Source: Cryobacterium sp. SO1 (lineage in GTDB: Bacteria > Actinomycetota > Actinomycetes > Actinomycetales > Microbacteriaceae). From it: a stretch of 64,000 bases of DNA. The notes beneath the pieces were generated by a model. That model had not been told where the DNA came from. It did not search any database and saw nothing but the letters and a program-made list of their open reading frames with translations. The stretch covers positions 2,666,001 to 2,730,000 of the forward strand of contig NZ_CP067394.1 in the NCBI RefSeq assembly GCF_004210215.2, read 5' to 3'. A program made the position numbers and the translations under genes. Of the stretch, positions 35,975-44,503 are shown one piece after another (the first letter of the stretch is position 1; the number at the start of each line of letters is the position of its first letter).

Positions 35975-36702
35975 AGGCCGATCGTCCGCAGGAAGCTGAA
36001 CAGTCCGTCGCTGGCCCCGGCGAGAAGGCCGTCGTCGCGCAGGGAGATCGTGGCCGTCACGGGTGTGCCGGGAGCCATCAGCCCATTCGCGGCGCCGTCG
36101 ACGAGGTCGGGGCTCACGACCTTCGCCGTCGTCTCCGCCTGGCCGTCGGCGGTCTGCACGTCCAGGGTATCCATGGTGCCGGCCACCCGGGTCTGGTTGG
36201 GCAGCAGGATGTCGACGTCCGCGCCCGGTTCGATCCGCGCGTAGTCACCGCTGGTGAGCACAAAATCGGCCGACACGAACAGGGAACCGGTCTTGTCGAT
36301 CACGGCGAGCACCTGCCCCGCCTGCACGAAGGAACCGCGTTCGGTGGTGATGTCGGTGAGGGTGCCGTCGACGGATGCGGTGAGGGTGAGCACACCGTCG
36401 TCGCCGACGGAGTAGGCCACGTTGTCCGCCGTGACCAACCCTTCGGCCAGATCGGCCTGCAGGGTGGGGCTCTGCAACCTGAACAGGGCCTGGCCGGCCT
36501 TCACCTTGTCACCGTCGTCGACGAGCCGGTCCAGCACGGTTCCGCCGTAGTCGGATCCCACCGGGTACTCCGCCGCCTGGATCGAGGCGGAGGCGCTCAT
36601 CACCTGGGCCTGCCGCTGATTGAACACGATGGTGAGCACCGCGACGATGCCGACAACCGCGATGAGCCCGACGAAGAGCTTGAATCGATTGGCCCAGGTC
36701 AT
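35971..36702 (-). CDS. HlyD/membrane-fusion-like protein of the polysaccharide operon
   Basis: 243 residues. One N-terminal transmembrane helix (LFVGLIAVVGIVAVLTIVF, about 9-27) is followed by a split biotinyl-lipoyl-like beta domain (YGGTVLDRLVDDGDKVKAGQALF and SVDGTLTDITTERGSFVQAGQVLAVI). A beta-barrel segment with FVLTSGDYARIEPGADVDI completes it. This is the plan of membrane-fusion adaptors such as Alg44 C-termini and BgsB. ATG 36702 overlaps the synthase stop by four bases (ATGA). The long coiled-coil hairpin of tripartite pumps is absent, which fits a Gram-positive envelope. Probably works with the synthase in polymer passage. Confidence 0.82.
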   Translation of the reverse strand: MTWANRFKLFVGLIAVVGIVAVLTIVFNQRQAQVMSASASIQAAEYPVGSDYGGTVLDRLVDDGDKVKAGQALFRLQSPTLQADLAEGLVTADNVAYSVGDDGVLTLTASVDGTLTDITTERGSFVQAGQVLAVIDKTGSLFVSADFVLTSGDYARIEPGADVDILLPNQTRVAGTMDTLDVQTADGQAETTAKVVSPDLVDGAANGLMAPGTPVTATISLRDDGLLAGASDGLFSFLRTIGL

Positions 36703-38414
36703 GAGGGCACCACCTTTCGGGACAGGGCCCGCACCCGGCGGGCGCCGTGTGACTCGATCAGAGCCGTGCCCACGAAGGTGCCGAGGATGACGGTGTTGGT
36801 CACGTTCCACGCCGTGGCCAGGGTGAGGGTGCCGATCGTGACGTCCCGCCACACCGCCACCACCGAGGTCAGCAGCAGGAAGACGAAGAACAGGACCTGC
36901 GGAATCATGAAGTTGAACGGCGAGGCCGCTTTCGACCGGTTACCGGTGGCACTCCAGTGCTGCTCCTTGCCGACCAGCACGTTGATCAGCGCGGCCACAT
37001 AGATCGGGAACGACGCCGTGGCGAGCATCAGCGTCTCCCACCGGAACGACCCCATCGTGTAGAAGGCCAGGACGACCTGCATCAGGTAGAAGCCCGCGTA
37101 GTACAGCAACCAGGTCACGACGGTCGTGGAGATGTTCATCGGGCGCAGGTCGAAATAGATCTCCAGCGGCGGCACCAGCAGCAGCAGCAGCGGCGCGATC
37201 CCGGTGAGATAGAACGATGCGGTCACCAGGTACTGCAGGCGCTGGTCGAAGGTGAGGCGGCGGCGCGGACTGAGCGGGTTGCTCTGCAGCAGGATCTCAA
37301 AGCCGCCCGTTGCCCAACGCAGCTGCTGTTTCGTGTACGCCTCCACGGTGTCGGGGGCGTGGCCGGTTGCCAGCACGGTGGGAATGTAGATGGTCTTCCA
37401 TCCGCGCTCGTGCAGCTTGAGCGAGGTCCAGACATCCTCGGATTTGGAGTCGGTGTACATGCCGCCGATGTCGTTGATGGCGTCCCGGCGGAAGATCACA
37501 TTGGTGCCCACGCAGAATGCGGCGTTGAACCGGTTGCGGCCGGGCTGGATGAACCTGTAGAAGACGGCCTGCATGTACCCGGCGCCGCGCGAGATGACGT
37601 TGTGCAGGTTGCTGTAGGCCTGCGGGGTCTGCACAAAGGAGACCGTGTCATCGATGAAGAACGGCAGGGTCTCGAGCAGGAATCCCGGCTTGGGTACGAA
37701 GTCGGCGTCGAAGATCACGAAGAACTCCGCGGTGCTCACCGTGAGCGCGTGGTTGACGTTGCCCGCCTTCGCGCCGTTCGAACTCAGGCGCCGCAGGTAG
37801 CGCACGCCCAGCTCGGCGGCGAGGTCACGCACCTCGTCGGACCGGCCGTCATCGAGCACCCTGGTGAGGTGTTCGCCGTGCATCCGGCGCGCGGCGGTCA
37901 CGGTGGTGCGGATCACGTCGAGGTCCTCGCCGTAGGTGGTGATGAACACGTCGATCGTCGCCGGCTGGTCGCCCAGGTGCAGGGGCCACCGCTCCGGCTG
38001 GTCCATCAGACCGTCCCTGGCGAGGGATCGAGTGTGGATCAGGGTCGCCTGGGCCTGGTGCACGCTGAACTCCCTCGGATCGCTCGACCCGGACAGGATT
38101 GTCCACATCGACAGCAGCGCTTGGAAGATCAGGATCGACTCGGCCGCGATGACCAGCGAGTACGGCAGCCAGTCACCGCGGCTGGCCGGGTTGAGCAGGA
38201 AATGGGCGTAGGCCAGGATGCCGACGGTGGCGATCAGCACCAGCATCACCAGGGAGGGCGAATGGGCATGACCGGTGGGCGCCGGCCGGCCCGTGCGGGG
38301 TTCGGTTGCCACTCGGTGGGCGGGGATTCGGTACATGGCCTCGGGCGTCAGCACGGAATCCAGGGTGGATTCGGGAGTGCTGGGTACGCCAAGGCTGGGA
38401 TGAAGGGCAGTCAT
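36699..38414 (-). CDS. Processive family-2 glycosyltransferase (beta-glucan synthase type)
   Basis: 571 residues. Two N-terminal helices are followed by a cytosolic GT-A domain with DVFITTYGEDLDV, FVIFDADFVPKPGFL (the DxD), the TED-like KSEDVW and the processivity motif QQLRWATGG (QxxRW). Several C-terminal helices build the export channel. No PilZ domain follows the last helix (the protein ends RALSRKVVPS), unlike BcsA cellulose synthases. ATG 38414 is chosen for the AGAGAGACGG site; the longer frame to 38516 lacks homology. It leads a three-gene operon with an adaptor and a beta-1,3-glucanase, so curdlan or mixed-linkage glucan is the likeliest product (inference). Confidence 0.87.
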   Translation of the reverse strand: MTALHPSLGVPSTPESTLDSVLTPEAMYRIPAHRVATEPRTGRPAPTGHAHSPSLVMLVLIATVGILAYAHFLLNPASRGDWLPYSLVIAAESILIFQALLSMWTILSGSSDPREFSVHQAQATLIHTRSLARDGLMDQPERWPLHLGDQPATIDVFITTYGEDLDVIRTTVTAARRMHGEHLTRVLDDGRSDEVRDLAAELGVRYLRRLSSNGAKAGNVNHALTVSTAEFFVIFDADFVPKPGFLLETLPFFIDDTVSFVQTPQAYSNLHNVISRGAGYMQAVFYRFIQPGRNRFNAAFCVGTNVIFRRDAINDIGGMYTDSKSEDVWTSLKLHERGWKTIYIPTVLATGHAPDTVEAYTKQQLRWATGGFEILLQSNPLSPRRRLTFDQRLQYLVTASFYLTGIAPLLLLLVPPLEIYFDLRPMNISTTVVTWLLYYAGFYLMQVVLAFYTMGSFRWETLMLATASFPIYVAALINVLVGKEQHWSATGNRSKAASPFNFMIPQVLFFVFLLLTSVVAVWRDVTIGTLTLATAWNVTNTVILGTFVGTALIESHGARRVRALSRKVVPS

Positions 38415-38973
38415 CCGTCTCTCTTTCGGTGCCGGATTCGCATCCGGGGTTCGCGAACGGGATCTCGGGCGAGGTTCGCGGTGCTGGTGCTGACGCAAGC
38501 GTGGCCGGGGTGGCACGGGTGGGGCCGAGGAACTGGTTCACAGAGCGGTTCGATGGAACGGCGCGGTGCCAGGGCAACGGCGTAGACGATGAACGGGGAG
38601 GTCGGGTTCGACCGTTCGTCGTGGCGGTAGACCCACCGTAGAACCGACGCACCTCGGAGAGCTATCGGTTCCCTCAACGTTTTCGTGTTCGTAACATTGC
38701 CGTAACCCGGCCTCCGGCCCTGCTCACGGATCTGCTCGTAAGCCTTTCGTAAGGCTGATCCGGCACGATTGCCCGCACATCTCCCAGCGTGCGAACCTAT
38801 GCTGGGGCCATGTCCAGCCCGCTGTCCCCCCGCCGGCATCGGCTACGCCCGGCGGCTCATCGCCCGGCGTCTCGGCAGCCGGCGGCTCGGCCGGCGGCTC
38901 ATCGCCCGGCGTCTCGGCAGCGACCCGCGGCCGCGGGACGACCTGGCTGGCTGCCCTGGCCGGCCTGGCCGCT
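38415..38973. other. Long intergenic region between glucan operon and molybdo-oxidoreductase
   Basis: About 395 bp to the probable true start at 38810, or 559 bp to the GTG at 38974. Next to the synthase start it holds the hairpin CCGGAT-TCGC-ATCCGG (38432-38447; in the transcribed strand the loop is GCGA, a GNRA tetraloop), then GTTCGCGAAC (38449-38458). A second small hairpin, AGCCTT-TCGT-AAGGCT, lies at 38741-38756 on the other side. The centre is relatively AT-rich (CGTTTTCGTGTTCGTAAC) and probably carries the divergent promoters. I see no gene or known riboswitch. Confidence 0.5.
38851..38921 (+). repeat. 29-bp direct repeat encoding GGSSPGVSAA twice
   Basis: The 29 bases at 38851-38879 recur exactly at 38893-38921. 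In the frame of the downstream oxidoreductase they encode the decapeptide GGSSPGVSA(A) twice, separated by a shorter GGSAG unit. This supports the idea that the stretch is coding and belongs to that protein. Confidence 0.75.
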
Positions 38974-40515
38974 GTGCTGGCGGGATTCGGCCTCGCCGAG
39001 CTGGTCGCCGGTCTCATCGCGCCGGGCGCCAGCCCGGTGCTGGTCGTCGGCGCGCTCCTGATCGATCTGGCTCCGGCCTGGGCCAAGGAGCTGGTCATCT
39101 CCCTGTTCGGCACCGGCGACAAGGTCGCCCTGGTGGTCTTCATTGCACTGGTCGCGGCGGTCCTGGCGGCGCTGGCCGGCATTCTGGAGTACCGTCGGCC
39201 CCCGTTCGGCCGGTACGTGATCGTGGCCGCGGGCCTGGTGGCGCTGGCGGCGGCGCTCACCCGCGCCGGCGCCTCCCCGTTCGACGCCGTTCCTCCGGTG
39301 CTGGCGATGCTGGTCGCCGCCCTGGTGCTCAGCATGCTCACCCGGCGTCTGCACACCAGCCTGGCCCCCGGCGAAGCGGCCGCGGCGGCCGCCACGGACA
39401 CCGGCCGTGCGGCGGCCGTCACCCCGGCCGCGGCCACACGGGCCGCGCTGGACCGACGCAGGTTTCTTGCCTACACGGGCGTCAGCGCCGGCGTCGGCGT
39501 GCTCGCGGCGCTCGGCGGTCAGCTGCTCACGGCCGGCAGCCGGGCGGCGGATGCGGCGCGGGCGATGTTCACCCTGCCGGCTCCGACCGTGCCGGGCGCG
39601 GCCATCCCCGCCGGGGCGTCGTTCGCGGTCGACGGCCTCACGCCGATCATCACGCCCAACGCGGAGTTCTACCGCATCGACACCGCGCTCTCGGTGCCGC
39701 GGGTCGACCCGTCGACCTGGACCCTGAAGATCAGCGGGATGGTCGAGAACGAGGTGGAGATCGACTTCGCCGAGCTGCTGGCCCTGCCGCTGGAGGAGAG
39801 CACCACCACGCTGGCTTGCGTGTCGAACTACGTGGGCGGTGACCTGATCGGCAACGCGGTCTGGTTGGGCTACCCGATCCGCGAGCTGCTCGCCCGGGCC
39901 AAGCCCCGCGCTGACGCCGACATGGTGCTCTCCCGCAGCCAGGACGGCTGGACGGCGAGCACGCCGATCGAAGCGCTCACCGACGAGCGCAATTCGATTC
40001 TCGCGGTGGGCATGAACGGCGATCCGCTGCCGCTGGAACACGGTTACCCGGTGCGGATGGTGGTGCCCGGCCTGTACGGCTACGTGTCGGCGACCAAGTG
40101 GGTCACCGAGCTGGTAGTTACCCGGTTCGACAAAGAGACGGCGTACTGGTCCACTCGCGGCTGGTCAGAGAAGGGTCCGGTGAAGCTGTCGAGCCGGGTG
40201 GATGTGCCGCGCGGGAACGCGACCGTCGACGCCGGTACCATCACGGTCGCCGGTGTGGCGTGGAGCCAGCACGTGGGCATCTCCGCCGTAGACGTGCAGG
40301 TGGACGACGGCGACTGGAACTCCGCAACCCTCGCCGACGCAATCTCCGTCGACACCTGGCGGCAGTGGCGCTGGGACTGGGACGCCCCGAGCGGCTCCCA
40401 CACGATCCGGGTGCGCGCCACTGATGCCGACGGCCTGGTGCAGACCAGCAAGCTCGCGGATGTCGCGCCGGACGGTGCCACGGGTCTGCACGAGATCAGC
40501 GTCTCGGTCTCCTGA
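38974..40515 (+). CDS. Membrane-anchored molybdopterin-dependent oxidoreductase
   Basis: Sulfite-oxidase-fold (YedY-like) protein. From GTG 38974 it is 513 residues: about four membrane helices, then ALDRRRFLAYTGVSAGVGVLAALGG (a twin-arginine-like motif before a further helix, near residues 155-180). The molybdopterin domain follows (SGMVENEVEIDFAELLALP) with the Mo-ligating cysteine in TTLACVSNYVGG, and then a Mo-co dimerisation domain (about 400-505). The frame is open upstream through TTWLAALAGLAAVLAG, part of the first helix, but has no start there. ATG 38810 would fit if the C-run at 38825-38830 had one more C. So the true N-terminus is probably about 55 residues longer and frameshifted in this sequence. 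Confidence 0.82.
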   Translation: MLAGFGLAELVAGLIAPGASPVLVVGALLIDLAPAWAKELVISLFGTGDKVALVVFIALVAAVLAALAGILEYRRPPFGRYVIVAAGLVALAAALTRAGASPFDAVPPVLAMLVAALVLSMLTRRLHTSLAPGEAAAAAATDTGRAAAVTPAAATRAALDRRRFLAYTGVSAGVGVLAALGGQLLTAGSRAADAARAMFTLPAPTVPGAAIPAGASFAVDGLTPIITPNAEFYRIDTALSVPRVDPSTWTLKISGMVENEVEIDFAELLALPLEESTTTLACVSNYVGGDLIGNAVWLGYPIRELLARAKPRADADMVLSRSQDGWTASTPIEALTDERNSILAVGMNGDPLPLEHGYPVRMVVPGLYGYVSATKWVTELVVTRFDKETAYWSTRGWSEKGPVKLSSRVDVPRGNATVDAGTITVAGVAWSQHVGISAVDVQVDDGDWNSATLADAISVDTWRQWRWDWDAPSGSHTIRVRATDADGLVQTSKLADVAPDGATGLHEISVSVS

Positions 40516-40517
40516 TC

Positions 40518-40895
40518 GTGGGCGGCGCCTCATCGCCGCTGACGGCCGCGGAGGTCGGCTATTTCGAGGACGTGCTGGGCCGCCGGCGGCGTGACCTCCT
40601 GCTCGAGCTGAGCCGGCAGGGTGACACCCTGAATGCCGTGCGCGCCGCCCGCAGCGGCGGGGATGCCGACGACGAGCACGACCCCTAGGGCCCGACGCTC
40701 TCCGACGAGTGGTCGCTCCGCGCGGGAGTGCACGCGGAGCTGACCGCGTCCCTGGCGGCCATCGACGCGGCCCTGGTACGCATCGTCGAGGGCGGCTACG
40801 GGGTGTGCCTGCGCCGGGGCGAGCCGATCGGGCGCGAGCGGTTGGAGGCCCGGCCGGCCGCCGAGCTGTGCATCGACTGCGCCCGGGAGGCGTAG
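40518..40895 (+). pseudogene. DksA/TraR-type zinc-finger gene with in-frame TAG
   Basis: One frame from GTG 40518 to TAG 40893 reads as a DksA/TraR protein but has an internal TAG at 40686-40688 after 56 codons. The first part has helical YFEDVLGRRRRDLLLELSRQ; the second continues DEWSLRAGVHAELTASLAAIDAALVRIVEGGYGVCLRRGEPI and ends AELCIDCAREA. That is the coiled-coil-plus-zinc-finger plan, except that the second cysteine of the first CxxC pair is Arg. Family members bind RNA polymerase. Re-initiation at GTG 40731 could give a zinc-finger fragment. It begins three bases after the oxidoreductase stop. Likely inactive. Confidence 0.75.
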
Positions 40896-40985
40896 GCCCT
40901 CCTCCACAGGCCGGTCCTTTCAGTTGTTGTCCACCGAGGTCTTTTCGCGCCGGGGAGTGTCGGTGGTGGGTGATTCACTGTCCCT

Positions 40986-42479
40986 ATGGCCACCTCAGAT
41001 GCCACCCCCGGAGTAGACCCGATAGCGGCGGCGATCAGTGCGGTGATCGACCCGCTGATCGCCAACGAGAAAGTGATCGCCGCCGGCTACGCGGAGCGCA
41101 CCCGGCTGCTGGCCGAGCTGGACCGGCTCGGCCACGACCCGCGCATCATCGCGGGCCTGTGCGGAGACCCGGTCGAGTCCGGCCACAACGACCCCGACAC
41201 CGGCGCGCACGGCCCGGCCTGGGACGACGAAGAACTGGCCCGCCGGTGCATGGCCGCCGAAGCCGCCGGGGCGTTGCGGTTGAAGGCGAGCACGGCGGGG
41301 ATCATGGTGTTCAACGCCGTCCGCCTCACCGACCAACTCCCCCAGTTCCACCAGGCGCTGGGCCGGGGCAGCATCACCTGGGGTCACGCGCTGAAAATGC
41401 TCGATCTCACCGACGGGGTGCCCGAAGAGATCCTGCCCGCGTTCGAAGCCAAGGTGCTGCCCGCAGCGGAGAAACTCACCTCCACCCAGTTCGTCCGGGT
41501 CGCCGGCCGAATCCTGGAGCGGATGCACCCGGTGCCGTTGCAGACCCGCGCCGACGCCGGCTTCATCACACGAAGGCTGGTGTTGCGGCCCGACGCCGAC
41601 GGCATGGCCTGGCTGAACGCCTACCTCAAAGCCGAAGACGCCCAGGCGATCTACGACCGGCTCAGCCGCATCGCCACCACCCTCGACACCGACGCCTCGA
41701 CACCCGGCGCCGACCCAGCCAGCACCGGCCCGACCAGCACCGGCCCGACCGGCTGCGGCCCGACCGGCAGCGCCACAGCCCGCACCAAGGACCAGCGCCG
41801 CGCGGACGCGTACCGCGACCTCCTCCTCGACGGTGTCGGACCCGCCGGGCTCGGCCACGGCATCCGCGGCACCGTGCACCTGACTGTCCCCGCGCTGACG
41901 CTGCTGGGCCGCAGCGACGAACCCGCCATCCTCGAGGGCTACGGCCCGATCGACCCCGAGGCCGCCCGCCGGATCGCCGGCACCGCGACCAGCTGGAGTC
42001 GCATCCTCACCCACCCCGAAACCGGCTGCCGACTCAGCATGGGCCGCGAGCAATACGCCCCACCGGCGGATATGCGCCGCTACCTCGACGCCCGCGACCA
42101 AACCTGCCAAGGCATCGGCTGCACCCGCCGCGCCACCCTCAGCGAAATCGACCACACCCGGCCCTGGAACACCGGCGGACCCACCGACGTGGATAACCTC
42201 GTGAAACTTTGTAAATCATGCCACCGCCTCAAACACCAGTCCAGCTTCACCACCAACCAAGGCCCCGGCGGCGCCCTCACCTGGACCACCCCCGCAGGCA
42301 AGACGTACACCTCCGCCCCCACCCACACCGACCCCACCACCTACGACCCGGCACCGTACCCCGTCAGCGGCGACAGCCCGCCACCCGGCGCCACCACCCC
42401 GGCGGCCTCACCAACGCACCTAGGCGGCACCACACCGGAGGCCTCTGTGCCGTCACCACCCGGTCCACCTCCGTTCTGA
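40986..42479 (+). CDS. DUF222 / HNH endonuclease (13E12 repeat family)
   Basis: 497 residues. The N-terminal DUF222 domain covers about 20-290. An HNH motif lies near 375-420: CQGIGCTRRATLSEIDHTRPW, then NLVKLCKSCHRLKH with zinc-binding cysteines. A Thr/Pro/Gly-rich linker (about 237-258, repeated TGPTSTGPT) and a disordered Pro-rich tail of about 70 residues flank it. The family is multi-copy in actinomycetes and is often linked to mobile DNA, but its function is unproven. ATG 40986 is at the DUF222 start. Neighbouring genes do not suggest a partner. Confidence 0.88.
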   Translation: MATSDATPGVDPIAAAISAVIDPLIANEKVIAAGYAERTRLLAELDRLGHDPRIIAGLCGDPVESGHNDPDTGAHGPAWDDEELARRCMAAEAAGALRLKASTAGIMVFNAVRLTDQLPQFHQALGRGSITWGHALKMLDLTDGVPEEILPAFEAKVLPAAEKLTSTQFVRVAGRILERMHPVPLQTRADAGFITRRLVLRPDADGMAWLNAYLKAEDAQAIYDRLSRIATTLDTDASTPGADPASTGPTSTGPTGCGPTGSATARTKDQRRADAYRDLLLDGVGPAGLGHGIRGTVHLTVPALTLLGRSDEPAILEGYGPIDPEAARRIAGTATSWSRILTHPETGCRLSMGREQYAPPADMRRYLDARDQTCQGIGCTRRATLSEIDHTRPWNTGGPTDVDNLVKLCKSCHRLKHQSSFTTNQGPGGALTWTTPAGKTYTSAPTHTDPTTYDPAPYPVSGDSPPPGATTPAASPTHLGGTTPEASVPSPPGPPPF

Positions 42480-42533
42480 TCACGCATCACAGAAGTGCGC
42501 CCGAAGGTGCGCGGCGGTGTGAAAGGGTGAGAC

Positions 42534-43079
42534 GTGAGCGAAAGACTGGAAGGCGAACGTAGGGGCCGCGCTGCGCCGTCCTGGTTCACACAGTCCTGGT
42601 TCACACAGTCCTGGTACGCAAGCGTCATATCGGCAGCCCTGACCTTTCACCTCGGCGGGTTCATACTCATGCTCCTGCAGCTGAGTGGCCGCGGAGAATG
42701 GAGCCGATTCCCCTGGATCTACCTCGACGTTGTGCAGGCCTTGGCATTCCTTGCCCTCGGCGCTGTCTGCAGGATTCTGAGCAGCTCGGTCTTCCGGTCG
42801 TCCGATTCGGCATCCCGAGTGGTGTGGGGTGACCTCGGTGTGGTGGTGCTGGCGATCGCCGGAGTCTCCGCGATTGCACTGCCCCTGGATAGTTCTGGCG
42901 CATTCATGCTCGCACTCCTGCTGATCGTCCCCTGGGCGCTGCCGTTTGCCGCCTTGCTCAGCGGAATCTCGATCCTCGCTCAACGGTACGTCTGGCTGCA
43001 GATCGTGCTCACAGCGGTCCTGCTGGTCAATGTCGCCCTGATGCTGGTGGGACTGGCTGTGGCGACCGCGACCCCGTAG
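42534..43079 (+). CDS. Multi-pass membrane protein, unknown function
   Basis: 181 residues with about five hydrophobic segments and a short polar start. AAAGGGTGAG lies before the GTG at 42534. The N-terminus contains a duplicated SWFTQ (DNA unit TCCTGGTTCACACAG at 42579-42593 and 42594-42608), an obvious recent tandem duplication ahead of the first helix. No domain recognised. It precedes the sulfite-oxidase-like gene by 49 bp on the same strand and could be its membrane partner, but nothing in the sequence shows haem ligands of the MsrQ type. Confidence 0.75.
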   Translation: MSERLEGERRGRAAPSWFTQSWFTQSWYASVISAALTFHLGGFILMLLQLSGRGEWSRFPWIYLDVVQALAFLALGAVCRILSSSVFRSSDSASRVVWGDLGVVVLAIAGVSAIALPLDSSGAFMLALLLIVPWALPFAALLSGISILAQRYVWLQIVLTAVLLVNVALMLVGLAVATATP

Positions 43080-43128
43080 ACCGGGCGCCGATGCTCCATT
43101 AGGCTTCCGCCAAGCGAAAGGAACCCCC

Positions 43129-43722
43129 TTGGGAATCGTCTCCCCCGGCTTCTTCGGCCGCCGCCGCCAGGGCGATCCGGCGCTGCCGGCCGGCCAGTAC
43201 CTCACCGAGAGTTTCCCGGTGCTCTCGGCCGGCCCCACCCCGCGGATCGCACCGGACGAGTGGGAGTTCACCATCACCACCGAGACCGGCCAGGTGCACC
43301 GCTGGAGTTGGGACGAATTCCTCGCGCTCAAACAGGACGACGTGACCCAGGACATCCACTGTGTGACCAGCTGGTCCAAGCTCGGCACCAGCTGGCGCGG
43401 CGTCTCGCTGGACACCCTGTTCGAATCGGTCGAGTCCGATTGCGAATTCACCATGGCGCACTCCTACGGCGGCTACACGACCAACGTTCCGCTCGACGAT
43501 CTGCTCGGCGGCAAGGCCTGGATCGCCCACGAGTTCGACGGCACAGCGCTTGAGCCGGCCCACGGCGGCCCGGCCCGGCTGCTGGTGCCGCACCTGTACT
43601 TCTGGAAGAGCGCCAAGTGGGTGCGCGGCCTGGAGCTGCTGCGCCAGGACGAACCCGGCTTCTGGGAGAGCAACGGCTACCACATGTACGGCGATCCCTG
43701 GCGCGAAGAGCGCTACTGGTGA
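43129..43722 (+). CDS. Sulfite-oxidase-like molybdopterin oxidoreductase (soluble)
   Basis: 197 residues with the oxidoreductase molybdopterin-binding fold only. WEFTITTETGQVHRWSWDEFLAL is followed by DIHCVTSWSKLGTSWRGVSL, where Cys is the Mo ligand. There is no signal peptide, Tat motif or dimerisation domain, so it is cytosolic. The start is TTG 43129 with AAAGGA six bases upstream. Its stop overlaps the GTG of the flavin reductase gene (GTGA), showing that the two work together. Substrate unknown; sulfoxide or N-oxide reduction or sulfite oxidation are possible. Confidence 0.88.
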   Translation: MGIVSPGFFGRRRQGDPALPAGQYLTESFPVLSAGPTPRIAPDEWEFTITTETGQVHRWSWDEFLALKQDDVTQDIHCVTSWSKLGTSWRGVSLDTLFESVESDCEFTMAHSYGGYTTNVPLDDLLGGKAWIAHEFDGTALEPAHGGPARLLVPHLYFWKSAKWVRGLELLRQDEPGFWESNGYHMYGDPWREERYW

Positions 43723-44465
43723 GAACCGGGTGGAGAGTGGCGGAGGTGATCGGAGTGAGTCAGGAGACCCGGACAGCGCGCACCCTGCGCCTGCGGCTGC
43801 CCGGCCTGACCGGGCACCGGGCCGGTCAGCACGTCGACGTGCGCCTCAGCGCCCCGGATGGCTACACCGCGGTGCGCTCGTACTCGGTGGCGTCCGCGCT
43901 GCCCGGCGACGAACTCGAACTCACGGTGGAGGAACTGGACGACGGCGAGGTGTCGCCCTATCTCGTGCACGGCGTCTCGGTCGGCGACCAACTCGAGGTG
44001 CGCGGTCCGGTGGGCGGCTGGTTCGTCTGGGATCCGGCCGACCCGTCCCCCGTGCAACTCATCGCCGGCGGCTCCGGGGTGGTGCCGCTGATGGCCATGA
44101 TCCGGGCCCACGCCGCCGACCCCGCCTCCCCCGGCGGGACCGCCGAGTTCCGGCTGCTGTACTCGGTGCGGAGCCCCGAGGCGGCCTACTACGGCGCCGA
44201 GCTCGACGAACTGGCCAAGTCAGCCCTCCTCAGCGTCACCTACGTCTACACCCGCGAGGCCCCGGCCGGCAGCCCCGTTCCGCCGCGGCGGCTGGATGCC
44301 CGGGCGCTGAGCATCGCCGTGCTGCCGGTGTCGGCGAACCCGGCCTTCTACATCTGCGGGGCAACCGCGTTTGTGGAGACGGTGGCCGACTGGCTCGTGC
44401 AGGCCGGCTACCCCGCCGACCGGATCAAGACCGAGCGTTACGGCGGAATGGGGAGCACACCGTGA
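43719..44465 (+). CDS. FAD/NAD(P)H-dependent ferredoxin-reductase-like protein
   Basis: 248 residues. The FAD barrel has RSYSVAS (RxYS flavin motif, near 50) and the NAD(P) half has LIAGGSGVVPLMAMI and FYICGATAFVETV. No 2Fe-2S domain is fused. GTG 43719 overlaps the stop of the molybdo-oxidoreductase; an upstream open frame only shadows that gene. It probably feeds electrons from NAD(P)H to, or takes them from, its neighbour (inference from coupling). Followed by a zinc-ribbon gene. Confidence 0.88.
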   Translation: MRTGWRVAEVIGVSQETRTARTLRLRLPGLTGHRAGQHVDVRLSAPDGYTAVRSYSVASALPGDELELTVEELDDGEVSPYLVHGVSVGDQLEVRGPVGGWFVWDPADPSPVQLIAGGSGVVPLMAMIRAHAADPASPGGTAEFRLLYSVRSPEAAYYGAELDELAKSALLSVTYVYTREAPAGSPVPPRRLDARALSIAVLPVSANPAFYICGATAFVETVADWLVQAGYPADRIKTERYGGMGSTP

Positions 44466-44503
44466 GGTGCAGACCGTGAGGTGCAGACCGTGAGGTGCAC
44501 GCT
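44462..44503 (+). repeat. 14-bp tandem repeat carrying ribosome site and start
   Basis: GTGAGGTGCAGACC occurs at 44462-44475 and 44476-44489, with a third diverged unit at 44490-44503. Each unit contains a GAGGTG ribosome-site-like stretch, and each begins with a GTG. The first overlaps the stop of the flavin reductase. Unit number may change spacing between the two genes. Confidence 0.75.

Noticed and set aside
38415..38809. c-di-GMP or c-di-AMP riboswitch ahead of the glucan operon
   Set aside because: A GNRA hairpin exists, but the other conserved stretches of the known classes are missing.
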